A stretch of DNA of 64,000 bases from Erwinia sp. JUb26 (GTDB lineage: Bacteria > Pseudomonadota > Gammaproteobacteria > Enterobacterales > Enterobacteriaceae). Position numbers and translations under genes: made by a program. Under the pieces are notes generated by a model. It was not told the origin of the DNA and made no database searches. It saw nothing but the letters and a program-made list of their open reading frames with translations. Below, piece by piece: positions 37,021 to 48,120 of the stretch. How positions within the stretch are numbered: position 1 is the first letter of the stretch; every line of letters starts with the position of its first letter. The stretch is taken from contig NZ_RJVB01000008.1 of NCBI RefSeq assembly GCF_003751505.1, positions 124,001-188,000 of the forward strand. Direction: 5' to 3'.

Positions 37021-40000
37021 ATGGACCGGAACACGCAGGCGTTCACCTCTTACTGGCGTAATGCCCTGGCGGATGCAGAGTCGGGTAAAGGGGCATTCGA
37101 GCGCAAAGATGCGGACAAATTTACCCAGTGGAGCGATATCTCCTCGGGGCGGTTGAATGACGAGGTCGTCCAGGCGTTTTTTATGGGGGAGCAGGACTCG
37201 GTTAAAACCGTTGAGGTGCTGCTGCGGCCTAACGCCTGGCTCCGCCTGCTGAAGCACGGCAAAGAGCGGACGGCAGGCGCACCGGGAGTGGTCACGCCGC
37301 TGGTCACTTCCGCCCTCCTGAACCGTGAAGGGCTATTATTCCCCGTCGCGCAAACCACCATCCCCCGCGATCTCCTTGAGCCTCTTCCCACCGGCACTTT
37401 TTCGATTGGCGAGATGCAGCATTACGACAGATACAAAACCACGCATGACTCATACACCTTCGGAGAGGATGAAGAAGAAGATCGAAGTGAAGAGACGGAA
37501 AAGCAGCGGGAGGATCGACATGCTAAGCACTATCACCAGTGGCAAAAATATCGGGAAGATATCGATGCTCTCTTAAAACATGTCGCCGGGCAGTGGAGCG
37601 ACACTCACGAACAGTACGAACCCGCGGGCTATGGCTACGTGATTAAAGCGGGTCAGGCCAACGGGGCCAGCTTCCATATTCTTCCCCTGTACGACCATCT
37701 GGTGATGTCTAAAAGAGAGGTTCCGCTGCTGTCGCGCTTTGCCGCAACGGACACCCCGCCGTTAAAACCGCTTTTAGCCGCCAATGCAAAGTTCACCCAG
37801 CGACTGGGACATTCCGGGGATGCATTTCCGCTGGCCGCCGCGCAGCGTGATGCCCTCAGCCATTATCTTACCCAGCAGCCGGGCGATATTCTGGCCGTTA
37901 ACGGCCCGCCGGGCACCGGAAAAACCACGCTGTTGCTCTCCATCATTGCGACGGAATGGGTGAAAGCGGCACTCAACAAAGCCGAACCGCCGGTCGTGGT
38001 GGCGACCTCAACCAATAACCAGGCGGTCACCAACATTATTGAAGCCTTCGGCAAGGACTTCTCCGCAGGCTCCGGCGCCATGGCCGGGCGCTGGCTGCCC
38101 GATCTGCATAGCTATGGCGCTTACTTCCCGTCTCAAACCCGTCAGGCGGAAGCGGCGAAGAAGTATCAAACGGAAGATTTTTTCACCCGCGTTGAGTCTC
38201 TCGACTACGTGGAAGACGCGCAGGCCTGTTATCTGGCAAAAGCTCAGGCGGCATTCCCGTCGGCAGAATGCAGTACGACGGAACGCGTGGTCGATCTCCT
38301 GCATCAACGTTTAATCCGCTCCGCCATGCAGCTGAAAAAAATCGAGCCGGCCTGGGAAAAGCTGAACGGCATCCGCCAGCAGCGTAAAGCCATCGGGGAC
38401 GATATTGAGCAGTATCTCCAGCAAAAAAGCGCGTTAGTGCAGAGCTGCTCGGATGAAATCGCGCTGTTGAACCAGGGCAAAAAACAGTGGCAGCAGTACC
38501 GCGCCGGTGAATCCATGGTCTATGCGTTCTTCTCCTGGCTTTCGCCTGTTCGAACCAAACGCCTCTACCAGATGAATCTCTTCCTGGATGAGACGTTTGG
38601 CAGCCGAATGGCCGGGTTTCAGGGCGCGATCCCGGAGGGGATCGAAGGCTTTATCGCTGGCCTGATTGCGCAGGCGGAGAAGGAGCAGGGCGAGTACCAG
38701 CAGCAAATCGATCTGGCTGAGGATATTCGCCAGCGGGAGAGTGAAGCGCTGGGCGACTGGCAGGATCTGGCCCGTTCACTGGGGCATTCCGGTGAAGACG
38801 AATTGAGCCTGGCCGATGCCGACGATCTGGCCGATACCCATATCCGATTCCCCGCGTTCCTGCTGGCCACCCACTACTGGGAGGGGCGCTGGCTGATGGA
38901 TATGGCTGAGATCCCCAACCTGCAGCAGGAAAAACGCCGCAACGGAGCGAAAGCCCTTCAGGCGCGCTGGCAGCGCTGGATGAAGCTTACGCCCTGCGTG
39001 GTGATGACCTGCTACATGCTGCCCCGGCATATGAAAATCAGCGAGCATAACGGCGAATCGAAAAGCTTCGAGGACAGCTATTTCTATAATCTGGTCGATC
39101 TGCTGATCGTCGATGAGGCGGGCCAGGTGCTGCCGGAGGTTGCGGCGGCTTCCTTCGCGCTGGCGAAGAAGGCGTTAGTGATCGGTGATACCGAGCAGAT
39201 AGAACCGATCTGGAGCAGTGTATCCAGCATTGATATGGGGAATATGTTTGAGGAAAATATTCTCCCCGTTGGCAGTCAGGAAGAGCTGGCCGAAGCCTAT
39301 GTGCGGGTGTGTGACTCCGGCAAAAGTGCGGCATCGGGCAGCGTAATGAAGATTGCCCAGTTTAGTTCGCACTATCAGTACGACGCTGAAATGGCGCGCG
39401 GTATGTATCTTTACGAGCATCGCCGCTGCTTCGATAACATCATTGGCTACTGTAACGCACTCTGCTACCACGGAAAGCTGCAGCCGAAACGCGGCGCTGA
39501 AAAGGGCGCGATCTTCCCGGCGATGGGGTATCTGCATATCGACGGCAAAGGGATGAAGGCCTACAGCGGCAGCCGGTATAATCGCTTTGAGGCCGAAACG
39601 ATAGCGGCCTGGCTGGTAGCGCATAAAGAGGACATCGAGCGTCATTACGGGAAACCACTGCATCAGGTGGTGGGCGTGGTCACTCCGTTTTCAGCACAGG
39701 TTGAGGCCATCAAGAATGCATTAGAGCCGCTCGACGTTAACTGCGGCGGCGGCGAAGACTCGCTGACGGTCGGTACGGTGCATTCGCTTCAGGGAGCTGA
39801 AAGGGCAATCGTGATTTTCTCTTCGGTGTACTCCAAGCATGAAGATGGCGGATTTATCGACAGGAAAGCCAGCATGCTGAATGTCGCCGTCTCTCGCGCC
39901 AAAGACAGCTTCCTGGTGTTCGGTGATATGGATCTGTTTGAGATCCAGCCGGGCTCAACGCCCCGAGGATTGCTGGCGAAATACCTGTTCGCGTCGGAAA

Positions 40001-40539
40001 GCAATATCCTGCATTTTGAGTTCAGGGCCCGCAAAGACCTCAGCCAGGCACAAACCCAAATTTCTACGCTTCACGGGGTAGAGCAGCACGATGCGTTTTT
40101 AAATCAGACCTTTGATGATATCGGCAAGAACATCACCATCGTTTCACCCTGGCTGACCTGGCAGAAACTGGAACAGACGGGCTTCCTGGCATCAATGGTT
40201 CAGGCACGTTCACGGGGTGTCGATATTACCGTTGTCACGGACAGAAGCTTTAATACCGCTCACACCGATCCCACGCAGCGCAAAGAGAAGCGGGAACGCC
40301 TTCAGGCTGCAATGAGCAAGCTAAACGAGATGGGCATTACGACGAAGCTGGTGAATCGCGTGCACAGCAAAATTGTGATGGGCGATGACGGGCTGCTGTG
40401 CATCGGATCGTTTAACTGGTTCAGCGCCACGCGGGAGGAGCAGTATCAGCGATACGACACGTCGATGGTGTACCGTGGCAATAGCTTAAAAGGCGAAATC
40501 GAAACGATTTCATCCAGCCTGGAGCAGCGGCTGTTATAA
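37021..40539 (+). CDS. SF1 helicase-phospholipase D nuclease fusion (Mokosh type II-like)
   Basis: 1172 residues. A UPF1/DNA2-like SF1 helicase occupies most of the protein: Walker [10 protein letters not shown] (295-303), Walker [14 protein letters not shown] (DEAG about 698-701), [26 protein letters not shown] and [17 protein letters not shown]. The last 150 residues form a phospholipase D-type nuclease domain with [20 protein letters not shown] (HxK...GSxN, about 1115-1134). A region at 380-600 is probably coiled coil. The same fusion is the single protein of the type II Mokosh anti-phage system (MkoC); assignment here rests on domain order and length. GC content is near that of the core genome, unlike the nearby island genes. 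Confidence 0.75.
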   Translation: MDRNTQAFTSYWRNALADAESGKGAFERKDADKFTQWSDISSGRLNDEVVQAFFMGEQDSVKTVEVLLRPNAWLRLLKHGKERTAGAPGVVTPLVTSALLNREGLLFPVAQTTIPRDLLEPLPTGTFSIGEMQHYDRYKTTHDSYTFGEDEEEDRSEETEKQREDRHAKHYHQWQKYREDIDALLKHVAGQWSDTHEQYEPAGYGYVIKAGQANGASFHILPLYDHLVMSKREVPLLSRFAATDTPPLKPLLAANAKFTQRLGHSGDAFPLAAAQRDALSHYLTQQPGDILAVNGPPGTGKTTLLLSIIATEWVKAALNKAEPPVVVATSTNNQAVTNIIEAFGKDFSAGSGAMAGRWLPDLHSYGAYFPSQTRQAEAAKKYQTEDFFTRVESLDYVEDAQACYLAKAQAAFPSAECSTTERVVDLLHQRLIRSAMQLKKIEPAWEKLNGIRQQRKAIGDDIEQYLQQKSALVQSCSDEIALLNQGKKQWQQYRAGESMVYAFFSWLSPVRTKRLYQMNLFLDETFGSRMAGFQGAIPEGIEGFIAGLIAQAEKEQGEYQQQIDLAEDIRQRESEALGDWQDLARSLGHSGEDELSLADADDLADTHIRFPAFLLATHYWEGRWLMDMAEIPNLQQEKRRNGAKALQARWQRWMKLTPCVVMTCYMLPRHMKISEHNGESKSFEDSYFYNLVDLLIVDEAGQVLPEVAAASFALAKKALVIGDTEQIEPIWSSVSSIDMGNMFEENILPVGSQEELAEAYVRVCDSGKSAASGSVMKIAQFSSHYQYDAEMARGMYLYEHRRCFDNIIGYCNALCYHGKLQPKRGAEKGAIFPAMGYLHIDGKGMKAYSGSRYNRFEAETIAAWLVAHKEDIERHYGKPLHQVVGVVTPFSAQVEAIKNALEPLDVNCGGGEDSLTVGTVHSLQGAERAIVIFSSVYSKHEDGGFIDRKASMLNVAVSRAKDSFLVFGDMDLFEIQPGSTPRGLLAKYLFASESNILHFEFRARKDLSQAQTQISTLHGVEQHDAFLNQTFDDIGKNITIVSPWLTWQKLEQTGFLASMVQARSRGVDITVVTDRSFNTAHTDPTQRKEKRERLQAAMSKLNEMGITTKLVNRVHSKIVMGDDGLLCIGSFNWFSATREEQYQRYDTSMVYRGNSLKGEIETISSSLEQRLL

Positions 40540-40941
40540 AGCCAGGGGGGGGATGATTAGAGGTATCAATACAGATCTGAACTGACAGTTATCGGTTATT
40601 TATAAAGTTACTTATCATATTGCAGCTGGCTTAAATTTATTTAGGCCAGGTGCGGTTTGCTTCATGGGTTATTTGATTACGGATTTTTCTTGAGGGCAAT
40701 ATATTAAATCAAGATGATTTTATGTGGTTAGTTATTTTTCAATCAATCAATCAGGATTTAAATGCAATTTGATGTCGATTTCGTATTGCTTAGATTAGTT
40801 AAAGCGTTAATGGCGAAGTGCTGGGGATAATGGAGATTCATCCATTTTCAAATACATAACAATTAAAATGATGTGAGTCAATGTTTTAGAACCTAATATG
40901 GAAGATTATTATTAATCATAAAAATACAAAGGAATTTATTT
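40540..40941. other. AT-rich intergenic region
   Basis: About 400 very AT-rich bases, with no supported gene, between the helicase-nuclease stop and the remains of a second Tlde1-like gene. The abrupt change in composition suggests that the helicase gene was inserted between two toxin loci or that this DNA decayed. Confidence 0.45.
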
Positions 40942-41134
40942 ATGGCGTGGGAATATGATCATTGAGCTTGAACCTGTCATGGGAACCAATACATTTGGCC
41001 GCACAGCTTTCAGAATTCATGGTGATAACCCCAACACAATCGGTGCAAGCTCTGAGGGATGTATAATTATCAATGGCGCTCAACTGCGACAGGGAATTTT
41101 TAATTCAAGCGACGATATACTGGTGGTAAGGTGA
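40942..41134 (+). pseudogene. Second Tlde1-like effector with internal deletion
   Basis: ATG 40942 (AGGA site upstream) begins MAWEYDH and then meets a stop. Shortly after, another frame reads IELEPVMGTNTFGRTAFRIH, then GDNPNTIGASSEGCIII and ends ILVVR. The pattern FGRTAFRIHGDNP...ASSEGC is the catalytic His/Cys region of Tlde1-type proteins, and the start is typical of the same family; the middle, roughly 60 or more codons, is missing. The stop overlaps the GTG of the next gene (GTGA), so the original toxin-immunity coupling is still visible. Confidence 0.75.
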
Positions 41135-41655
41135 AAAGCATTGTGATCTCAGTTCTTATGTTACTTGCTTTTCCAACGTTGGCAGTTCCAAACACGATTA
41201 CACCTGGCCAGGTTTTGGATCGCATTCAACACCAGGGAGTGAAGCGGGTTGTCGATAATATGGCTAGTGAAAACGCTACGGCTGAAAGTGAAAGTGAATG
41301 GGAACATGTTGTGAAAGGTATTGCCAGCGGTGATGATAAATGGTTGAAACTAGCTTCTGTACTTGCACCGGCAACGGATGCAGGGTTTGCCGAGGATCTG
41401 GGAACCGCTCTGGCGCAGGCAATGCCTTATAATGTCAGCGGAGTAATGTCAGTGCTAAATGACAGTGTAATCCCAGTAAGTACAAAAATAATTTGTTCAA
41501 TGCCGCTTTATAATGAAACTGTGCCTGAAAGAAATGACTACTTCGTAAAAACGGTACAGGCACTTTATAAAAACAATACTGTAAAAGCAAAAAAATGCCT
41601 CTCGCAGCTTATTTCTGTAGTTGGCATGTCGGGGCCTTTTAAGGAGGTAGATTAA
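41131..41655 (+). CDS. Periplasmic immunity-like protein
   Basis: 174 residues with a Sec signal peptide (MKSIVISVLMLLAFPTLAVP). The GTG start overlaps the toxin remnant stop by 4 bases. The mature part has W-x-x-V-V-x-G-I-A-S-G-D-x-x-W-L-x-L-A, LAPATDAGFAEDL and a two-cysteine C-terminal half (IICSMPLYNE, AKKCLSQL). The same pattern recurs in the protein at 44668-45237. Position and export suit neutralisation of a Tlde1-like toxin in the periplasm. It remains although its toxin is broken. Confidence 0.7.
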   Translation: MKSIVISVLMLLAFPTLAVPNTITPGQVLDRIQHQGVKRVVDNMASENATAESESEWEHVVKGIASGDDKWLKLASVLAPATDAGFAEDLGTALAQAMPYNVSGVMSVLNDSVIPVSTKIICSMPLYNETVPERNDYFVKTVQALYKNNTVKAKKCLSQLISVVGMSGPFKEVD

Positions 41656-42144
41656 ATGGCAATGCCAGTTTATATGTTTATCTATGACGATTGCGGAAAT
41701 CTCATTAAAGGTGATTCTGATGTATGTGGAAGGGAGCAAAGTATTGAAGTGTTAGGGATTCATCATGGTGTGCATATCCCAATAGATGGAAATAGTGGCA
41801 AGTTGACTGGCACACGCCAACATATGGCTTATCTTATTGAAAAAGAGATAGATCGTTCTTCTGGCTATCTTTATCGTGCAATATCCAGTGGGGAGAATCT
41901 AAAAAGAGTAGAACTCAAGTTTTTTCGTATTAATGATGCTGGCCAGGAAGTTGAGTATTTTAACACTCTGATGGAGAATTCTCGTGTTGTCAACTTATTC
42001 CCATTAATGCACGATATCAAAGATGGCTCGAAAGAAAAATTTAATCATATGGAGATCGTTGAGTTTCGTTACGAGAAAATCACATGGAAATATCTGGATG
42101 GGAATATTACTCATAGCGACTGCTGGAATATCCGTAATAGTTAA
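41656..42144 (+). CDS. hcp: Type VI secretion tube protein Hcp (TssD)
   Basis: 162 residues of the Hcp family: MAMPVYMFIYDDCGNLIKGD, then IPIDGNSGKLTGTRQH, INDAGQEVEYFNTLMENSRV and FRYEKITWKYLDGNITHSDC. Hcp forms the hexameric inner tube of the T6SS and can carry small effectors. The ATG follows the immunity gene stop without a gap and has AAGGAGG 7 bases upstream. No other T6SS structural genes are in the window, so this is an orphan Hcp linked to toxin cargo. GC is lower than the core. Confidence 0.92.
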   Translation: MAMPVYMFIYDDCGNLIKGDSDVCGREQSIEVLGIHHGVHIPIDGNSGKLTGTRQHMAYLIEKEIDRSSGYLYRAISSGENLKRVELKFFRINDAGQEVEYFNTLMENSRVVNLFPLMHDIKDGSKEKFNHMEIVEFRYEKITWKYLDGNITHSDCWNIRNS

Positions 42145-42437
42145 TGGTTACATCTTAGAGAAGATGGTTAGCGTTTTTTTGTTTCGAGCTAAATTTTATT
42201 GCATGTTTTATTTTGATGTCATATTTTATAATTAAAACCATCTTCGCTCCTATACTTATCCAGTTTTTGTTTTGAAATTAATAGTTTCAAGGAAAGTGAA
42301 AAATAAGATAAATATCATCAAAACCCACCTGCCCAAACCCCATAGCTCAAAAAACAACCAGCAGAAATCGTTAAAAATTGATTTTCAGTAGATGGTATCT
42401 TCTTCTAACAATAACGTCTGTGAGTTGAGAGGTGTTT

Positions 42438-43259
42438 ATGAATTCCATTCTATATAAAAACATGAATAAAGAAGAACTTGATGCGGCGTATAATAATACA
42501 AAAGCCATCGACAATTTCCCTGAGGTACTTCGTGATTTTCAGGCTCGTAGCTTAAAAACGTATAATAAACATAGCTGGGTCCGCGACCTGACGTACGGCA
42601 ACAAACCTCGCCAGCGTTTCGATTTTCTCTCCAGAGGTGTTGCTAATGCACCAACCTATATTTTTATCCACGGCGGCTACTGGAGCAATTGTAATAAGGA
42701 AGATTTTGCCTTTATCGCTGAAGGACCTGTGGCTCACGGCATGAATGTCATTCTCGCTGAGTATACGCTCGCTCCGGAAGCGACGATGACTGACATCGTC
42801 AATGAAATTAAGATGTTAATTGAGAATGTCATCGCTGATAAACATAAACTGGGCCTCTCGAATTCCCCTTTATACCTGGCAGGGCATTCCGCAGGTGGGC
42901 ATTTATCTGCATTATATCGTTCACACCCAGGAATAACTAAAGTCCATACGATCAGTGCTCTGGTGGATCTCAAACCAATCAGTTTAAGCTGGCTTCAGGA
43001 CAATTTAAAACTGACCGCTGAAGAAATTAATAAATACAGCCCGTTATTACATATCCAGAAAGGTTCGCCTACCCTGATTTCTGTGGGTGCCAGCGAGTTA
43101 AGCGAGCTGGTACGTCATTCGACAGACTATGCTGTGGCCTGTGAAAAAGTGGGTGAGAATGTAGGACTAATTCATGTACCGCAGGCAACACACTTTTCAA
43201 TTCTCACCGATCTTGCCGATCCCAATGGCTGGCAAATCAGAGCATTAATGAGTATGTAA
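42438..43259 (+). CDS. Kynurenine formamidase-like alpha/beta hydrolase
   Basis: 273 residues. The oxyanion motif HGGYW (about 74-78), the nucleophile GHSAGG (about 155-160) and a final His in QATHFSILTDLA fit arylformamidase/HSL-like hydrolases. ATG 42438 has GAGAGG 5 bases upstream; a GTG two codons earlier is less likely. It has moderate GC and no adjacent kynurenine pathway gene, so the substrate is open. It stands alone after hcp. Confidence 0.8.
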   Translation: MNSILYKNMNKEELDAAYNNTKAIDNFPEVLRDFQARSLKTYNKHSWVRDLTYGNKPRQRFDFLSRGVANAPTYIFIHGGYWSNCNKEDFAFIAEGPVAHGMNVILAEYTLAPEATMTDIVNEIKMLIENVIADKHKLGLSNSPLYLAGHSAGGHLSALYRSHPGITKVHTISALVDLKPISLSWLQDNLKLTAEEINKYSPLLHIQKGSPTLISVGASELSELVRHSTDYAVACEKVGENVGLIHVPQATHFSILTDLADPNGWQIRALMSM

Positions 43260-43427
43260 TCGTAGGCAGGGTGTTTTAATCAGCTCCAGATAAGGCGGCC
43301 GAACGTGTCGATGCCATAAACATGTTCGGGCCATATGTTTAAGAAAAGCGGTTTTATCGACATATACTGGGAGGTAAAATACATGCTTTACGGCGCTATC
43401 GGCAGCCGTGTTCAGTCACCTCTGTGA

Positions 43428-44606
<1,179 letters not shown>

Positions 44607-44612
44607 ACTTTT

Positions 44613-44642
44613 CAGCCTGTATCGGCAGGCTGGTTTCTTTCA
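44613..44642 (+). terminator. Rho-independent terminator after ampC
   Basis: CAGCCTG and CAGGCTG form a perfect 7-bp stem with loop TATCGG, followed by a T-rich run (GTTTCTTTC). Confidence 0.75.
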
Positions 44643-44667
44643 CAGCGGTTGGTCGCACCGGTGCGGT

Positions 44668-45237
44668 TCAACCGCCGTGATGGTTATCAGGCACGCTCTG
44701 GTTTTTCAGCAAATTCTCTGCTTTGACCTGCTCCATCCAACCCTCTAACAGCCACAGGCATTCTGCTGCCTGCGGTCCGGCATCAAGCAAAGACAATCGC
44801 GTATCATGATAAACACGTACTGTCTCCTTCATGGATTTGTCGAGCGGAAATAAACAGGATAAAGCCGTTCCCTGCTGATAGCGATTATGCTGCTTATCCA
44901 ACGCCGCCAGCGTTTTCAGCGTGGCTGTCGCATTGGGCGCAAGTGAATAATATAGAGCGGTGGTCAATTGATCGGCCTGCTGTTGATTCACCAACGGGGC
45001 CAAATCCACAGCAAGAGCTATCCATTCACTTTTGCCGCTGGAGATATTATCCAGCGTAAGCTGCCAGTCATTGGGTGAGAGATGAGCTGAAAATCCCGCT
45101 GCACCGTAGCGCTGAATGTCTTCATGGATAGTGGTGATCGTCGCTGCTGCAAATGACAGCGCTGGGAAAAGCAAAAGTATCGCAAGGCGTTTCACCTGAT
45201 GACGAATATCACTTCCTGTGTTTATGGCTGTAGCCAT
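44668..45237 (-). CDS. Orphan immunity-like exported protein
   Basis: 189 residues with an N-terminal signal (VKRLAILLLFPALSFAAA after a charged leader). The mature part follows the same pattern as the protein at 41131-41655: W-x-L-x-x-x-N-I-S-S-G-x-x-x-W-I-x-L-A-x-x-LAP, then a Tyr/Asn-rich helix and two cysteines (ALSCLFPLDK, AAECLWLLEG). It is on the opposite strand, has no toxin gene next to it and has a C-terminal tail rich in Asn and His. It could protect against toxins of other strains or be a remnant. Confidence 0.65.
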   Translation of the reverse strand: MATAINTGSDIRHQVKRLAILLLFPALSFAAATITTIHEDIQRYGAAGFSAHLSPNDWQLTLDNISSGKSEWIALAVDLAPLVNQQQADQLTTALYYSLAPNATATLKTLAALDKQHNRYQQGTALSCLFPLDKSMKETVRVYHDTRLSLLDAGPQAAECLWLLEGWMEQVKAENLLKNQSVPDNHHGG

Positions 45238-45300
45238 AGTGAAAATCCTTTTAAGTTTAAAGGGATTTTACTTTAACAACGGATTGGTTTTGACCTCAAT

Positions 45301-45351
45301 CGGGTGCCCGGCGAAAAAGCCCAATATTGGCCTCCTCGCGCAGGGCACCCG
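45301..45351. repeat. Inverted repeat in the gap before dgaF end
   Basis: CGGGTGCCC (45301-45309) and GGGCACCCG (45343-45351) are perfect inverted copies 33 bases apart, downstream of the dga operon and upstream of the orphan immunity gene. It may act as a terminator or RNA end structure for the dga transcript; no U run is adjacent. Confidence 0.5.
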
Positions 45352-45416
45352 CTAATGCTTTTGCTATTCGCTAATACTACCGCTGTCCGCAATAGCGCAT
45401 CACGCCGCTTCCTTCA

Positions 45417-46160
45417 TCACACCAGCCCCTTCACCACATCCATCAGCTTCACCACGTCTTCAGGCCGCGTGCGGCCCGTTGCCGGATCGATAATCGAGCT
45501 GTAAATATGCGGCATCACGCGCGGTACGCCCGCCTGCAGGCAGGTTTGCAGGATGATGCCGAAGTTATCCAGATCGATGCCGCCGGTGGGTTCAATCAGC
45601 GTCATGCCGTTGCGCGCGGCGGCGGTGGCCAGCGCGTGCAGTTCGGGCAGGGACTTCTCACCTCCCATCGGGAAAAACTTCGCCGCGTGTGCGCCCATAT
45701 CCTGCATCATCCGTACCGCCGCATCACAGGAGACGCGGGCGGGAGTTCCCTGGCTGCTGATGACCCCGGTGGAAATCAGCACGTCGCCCGGCGTGCCGGT
45801 GGGGCTGACCAGCGCGTTGATATGCGTGCTTTCGCCGCCGGTTGCCGCCAGCGCACCGGCGGCAAAACCGCTGCCGGTAAAGGTCTGGTTAACGTGCGCC
45901 GGATGCACGGCAGAGGCGATCATCGCCGCCTTATAAAACTGCGACGGATCGCCCGCGCCCAGCCCGACGGAAATGGAAGGTACGGCGGCCGTCCAGCGTT
46001 TCACTTCGCTCACGCCCTCCTCAACGGAGGCAAACTGCGCGGAAAGCACGCCGATAACCGCATGGCCTTCGGCGGCGTCATAGATTTCCCTGGCGTTGGC
46101 GATATCTTTCGCCAGCACGTTAAGCGCCACGCGCTGGCGATAAAAATTAATCTGCTGCAT
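45417..46160 (-). CDS. dgaF: 2-dehydro-3-deoxy-6-phosphogluconate aldolase DgaF
   Basis: Cleaves KDGP to pyruvate and glyceraldehyde 3-phosphate at the end of D-glucosaminate catabolism. 247 residues; the ATG at 46160 (MQQINFYRQRVALNVLAKDI) is better than the upstream TTG. Family stretches are HVNQTFTGSGFAAGALAATG, LVSPTGTPGDVLISTG, KFFPMGGEKSLPEL and LIEPTGGIDLDNF. It overlaps the dgaE end by 14 bases and is last in the operon. Confidence 0.93.
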   Translation of the reverse strand: MQQINFYRQRVALNVLAKDIANAREIYDAAEGHAVIGVLSAQFASVEEGVSEVKRWTAAVPSISVGLGAGDPSQFYKAAMIASAVHPAHVNQTFTGSGFAAGALAATGGESTHINALVSPTGTPGDVLISTGVISSQGTPARVSCDAAVRMMQDMGAHAAKFFPMGGEKSLPELHALATAAARNGMTLIEPTGGIDLDNFGIILQTCLQAGVPRVMPHIYSSIIDPATGRTRPEDVVKLMDVVKGLV

Positions 46161-47256
46161 GTTCGGCAATCTCCTTCAGTCGCGCCACGATCAGCGCCAT
46201 TTCTCCTTCTGCCACCGTACGGGGATCGAGGCTGAACACCCCCTGGTGCAGATTGTAGCGGCGGGCATAAATCGCGATCTCGCCGCCGCGCAGCTGCGCC
46301 TCCACCTCGCGGGCATCCAGCCCCAGCACGCTGGCCTCTACCCGGATGCGGATACGCCAGATGGCGCGGCCCGCCTCATCCTGTTCGATATCGGCCGCCA
46401 GTCCGCGAATAGCGGAAATCGCCTCGGCGGTAGGCTGGAGCTGTGCGGCGGTCACCACGGTCTGACCCTGGTGGTAGTTCTCCAGCGCGTACACCAGCCC
46501 GACCATATTCTCCTTGCCGATCTTCATCGCTCTGGCAATGCCGTCGTGCTGGGCTTTGCAGGCGTCAATCCAGCGCTTCGCACCGGTAATAAAGCCGGAG
46601 GTCGGCGCGTTAAACGCCTTCGCGCCGCTGTAAATCACCATATCGGCACCGCTGGCGACCCAGGCGTGCAGATCCTCCTCGGCGGCGGCATCGACAATCA
46701 GCGGCAGGCTATGCTGACGGGCGACCGCCACAAAGTCCGCAATGCCCAGCATGCCTTTCTGCACGCAGTGGTGCGATTTCACATACAGCAGCGCGGCGGT
46801 GCGCGGGGTGACCGCGCTTTCCAGCTGCCAGCGGGCCGACAGATTGCTGGATCCGACCTCCACCACGCGTCCGCCGCCGAGGCGGATGGCGCTGGTAATC
46901 GGCGCGCCGTAATCCACGTTGTGGCCGCGCAGCATCAGCACTTCGTTCGCCATGCCCGTGCTGTCCGGCATCATCGCCACGCGGGCCGGCTCGCCGCGGG
47001 TAATGGCGGCGGCAACGGCGATGGCAATCCCCGCCGAGGCGCAGGAGGTGATGTAGCTGGCCTCCGCGCCGGTATAGCGGGAAACCAGCTCGCCGCTGCG
47101 ATCCACCAGCCGGTCAATCTCCACAAAGGCCGCCGCCGCCTGCGCCGTGGCCTGCATCACTTCCGGCGCCACGCTGGATACGCCCAGAATGGTCATCTTG
47201 CCGCAGGCGTTAATCACCTGCTTCAGGCCCAGCCGTTGATAGATATTTTGCATCAT
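46147..47256 (-). CDS. dgaE: D-glucosaminate-6-phosphate ammonia-lyase DgaE
   Basis: PLP enzyme of the SelA-like family that converts D-glucosaminate 6-phosphate to 2-keto-3-deoxygluconate 6-phosphate and ammonia. 369 residues. The PLP lysine is K213 in IYSGAKAFNAPTSG, with D189 in LIVDAAAEED. The N terminus IYQRLGLKQVINACGKMTIL is typical. It lies 3 bases after dgaD and overlaps dgaF. Confidence 0.93.
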   Translation of the reverse strand: MMQNIYQRLGLKQVINACGKMTILGVSSVAPEVMQATAQAAAAFVEIDRLVDRSGELVSRYTGAEASYITSCASAGIAIAVAAAITRGEPARVAMMPDSTGMANEVLMLRGHNVDYGAPITSAIRLGGGRVVEVGSSNLSARWQLESAVTPRTAALLYVKSHHCVQKGMLGIADFVAVARQHSLPLIVDAAAEEDLHAWVASGADMVIYSGAKAFNAPTSGFITGAKRWIDACKAQHDGIARAMKIGKENMVGLVYALENYHQGQTVVTAAQLQPTAEAISAIRGLAADIEQDEAGRAIWRIRIRVEASVLGLDAREVEAQLRGGEIAIYARRYNLHQGVFSLDPRTVAEGEMALIVARLKEIAEHAAD

Positions 47257-47259
47257 GAT

Positions 47260-48120
47260 TTACAGAACCCCCAGCAGCGAACAGACCACGCTCAGCGCCA
47301 CAATCGACAGCAGAATGGTGGTGTAGCGCGGCCCTTTTTTCACCAGATAGAAGTAGACCGAGAACACCGCCGCCAGCGGCAGCAGGCCGGGGGCGATCGA
47401 ATCCAGGATCTGCTGCACCACCACTTCCGATCCTTCCAGGGCGCTGATCTTCAGCGGAGTGGTGATCTTCACGTAGCTAGCGGAAAGCGCGCCCATCATG
47501 ATCAGGCCCAGCACGTTGGCGCCGTAGATCAGCTCTTTGATCCGCCCGCCCTGCAGCAGGCCGATAATCGAATCGCGCCCCAGGGTGTAGCCTTTGTGGA
47601 TCATGCCGTAGCTGACCGCGAGGGTAATCGCCGGATAGAGGATCAGCGGAATAATCCCGCCCATTGCGCTGCCGCCGGCGGCGAAGGGGATAAAGATAGC
47701 GATCAGCAACGGCATCACCGCCGCCCAGATGATCGAATCCCCCATCCCGGCCAGCGGCCCCATCAGGCCGGTTTTGATCCCGGTGATCGAGGCATCGCTG
47801 ATCGGTTCGCCCCGCGTTTTTTGCTCTTCCATGGCGATGGCGATCCCCTGGATCACCGCGCCGAAGGTCTGCTCCGAGTTAAAGAAGTTCAGATGGCGTT
47901 TCAGCGCCTCCACCTGTTCCTCCTTCTGCGGATACAGCTTTTTGATAATCGGCGTCATCGAGGCGCAGAAAATCAGGCTCTGCAAACGCTCGTAGGAGCT
48001 GGAAACCTCCGCCCCCAGCCAGTAAATAAACCAGGCCTTGGTGATATCGCCTTTGGTCAGCGCCCGGCTCTCCCGCGCGCGCTCTACCAGTTCATGCTGC
48101 ATTGCGTCGCTGCTCATCAT
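47260..48120 (-). CDS. dgaD: PTS mannose-family component IID (DgaD)
   Basis: Membrane subunit of the D-glucosaminate phosphotransferase, 286 residues, with membrane segments in the C-terminal half (IIWAAVMPLLIAIFIPFAAG and others). Family stretches are QSLIFCASMTPIIKKLYP, FFNSEQTFGAVIQGIAIAME and GIKTGLMGPLAGMGDS. It overlaps dgaC by 4 bases. Confidence 0.93.
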   Translation of the reverse strand: MMSSDAMQHELVERARESRALTKGDITKAWFIYWLGAEVSSSYERLQSLIFCASMTPIIKKLYPQKEEQVEALKRHLNFFNSEQTFGAVIQGIAIAMEEQKTRGEPISDASITGIKTGLMGPLAGMGDSIIWAAVMPLLIAIFIPFAAGGSAMGGIIPLILYPAITLAVSYGMIHKGYTLGRDSIIGLLQGGRIKELIYGANVLGLIMMGALSASYVKITTPLKISALEGSEVVVQQILDSIAPGLLPLAAVFSVYFYLVKKGPRYTTILLSIVALSVVCSLLGVL

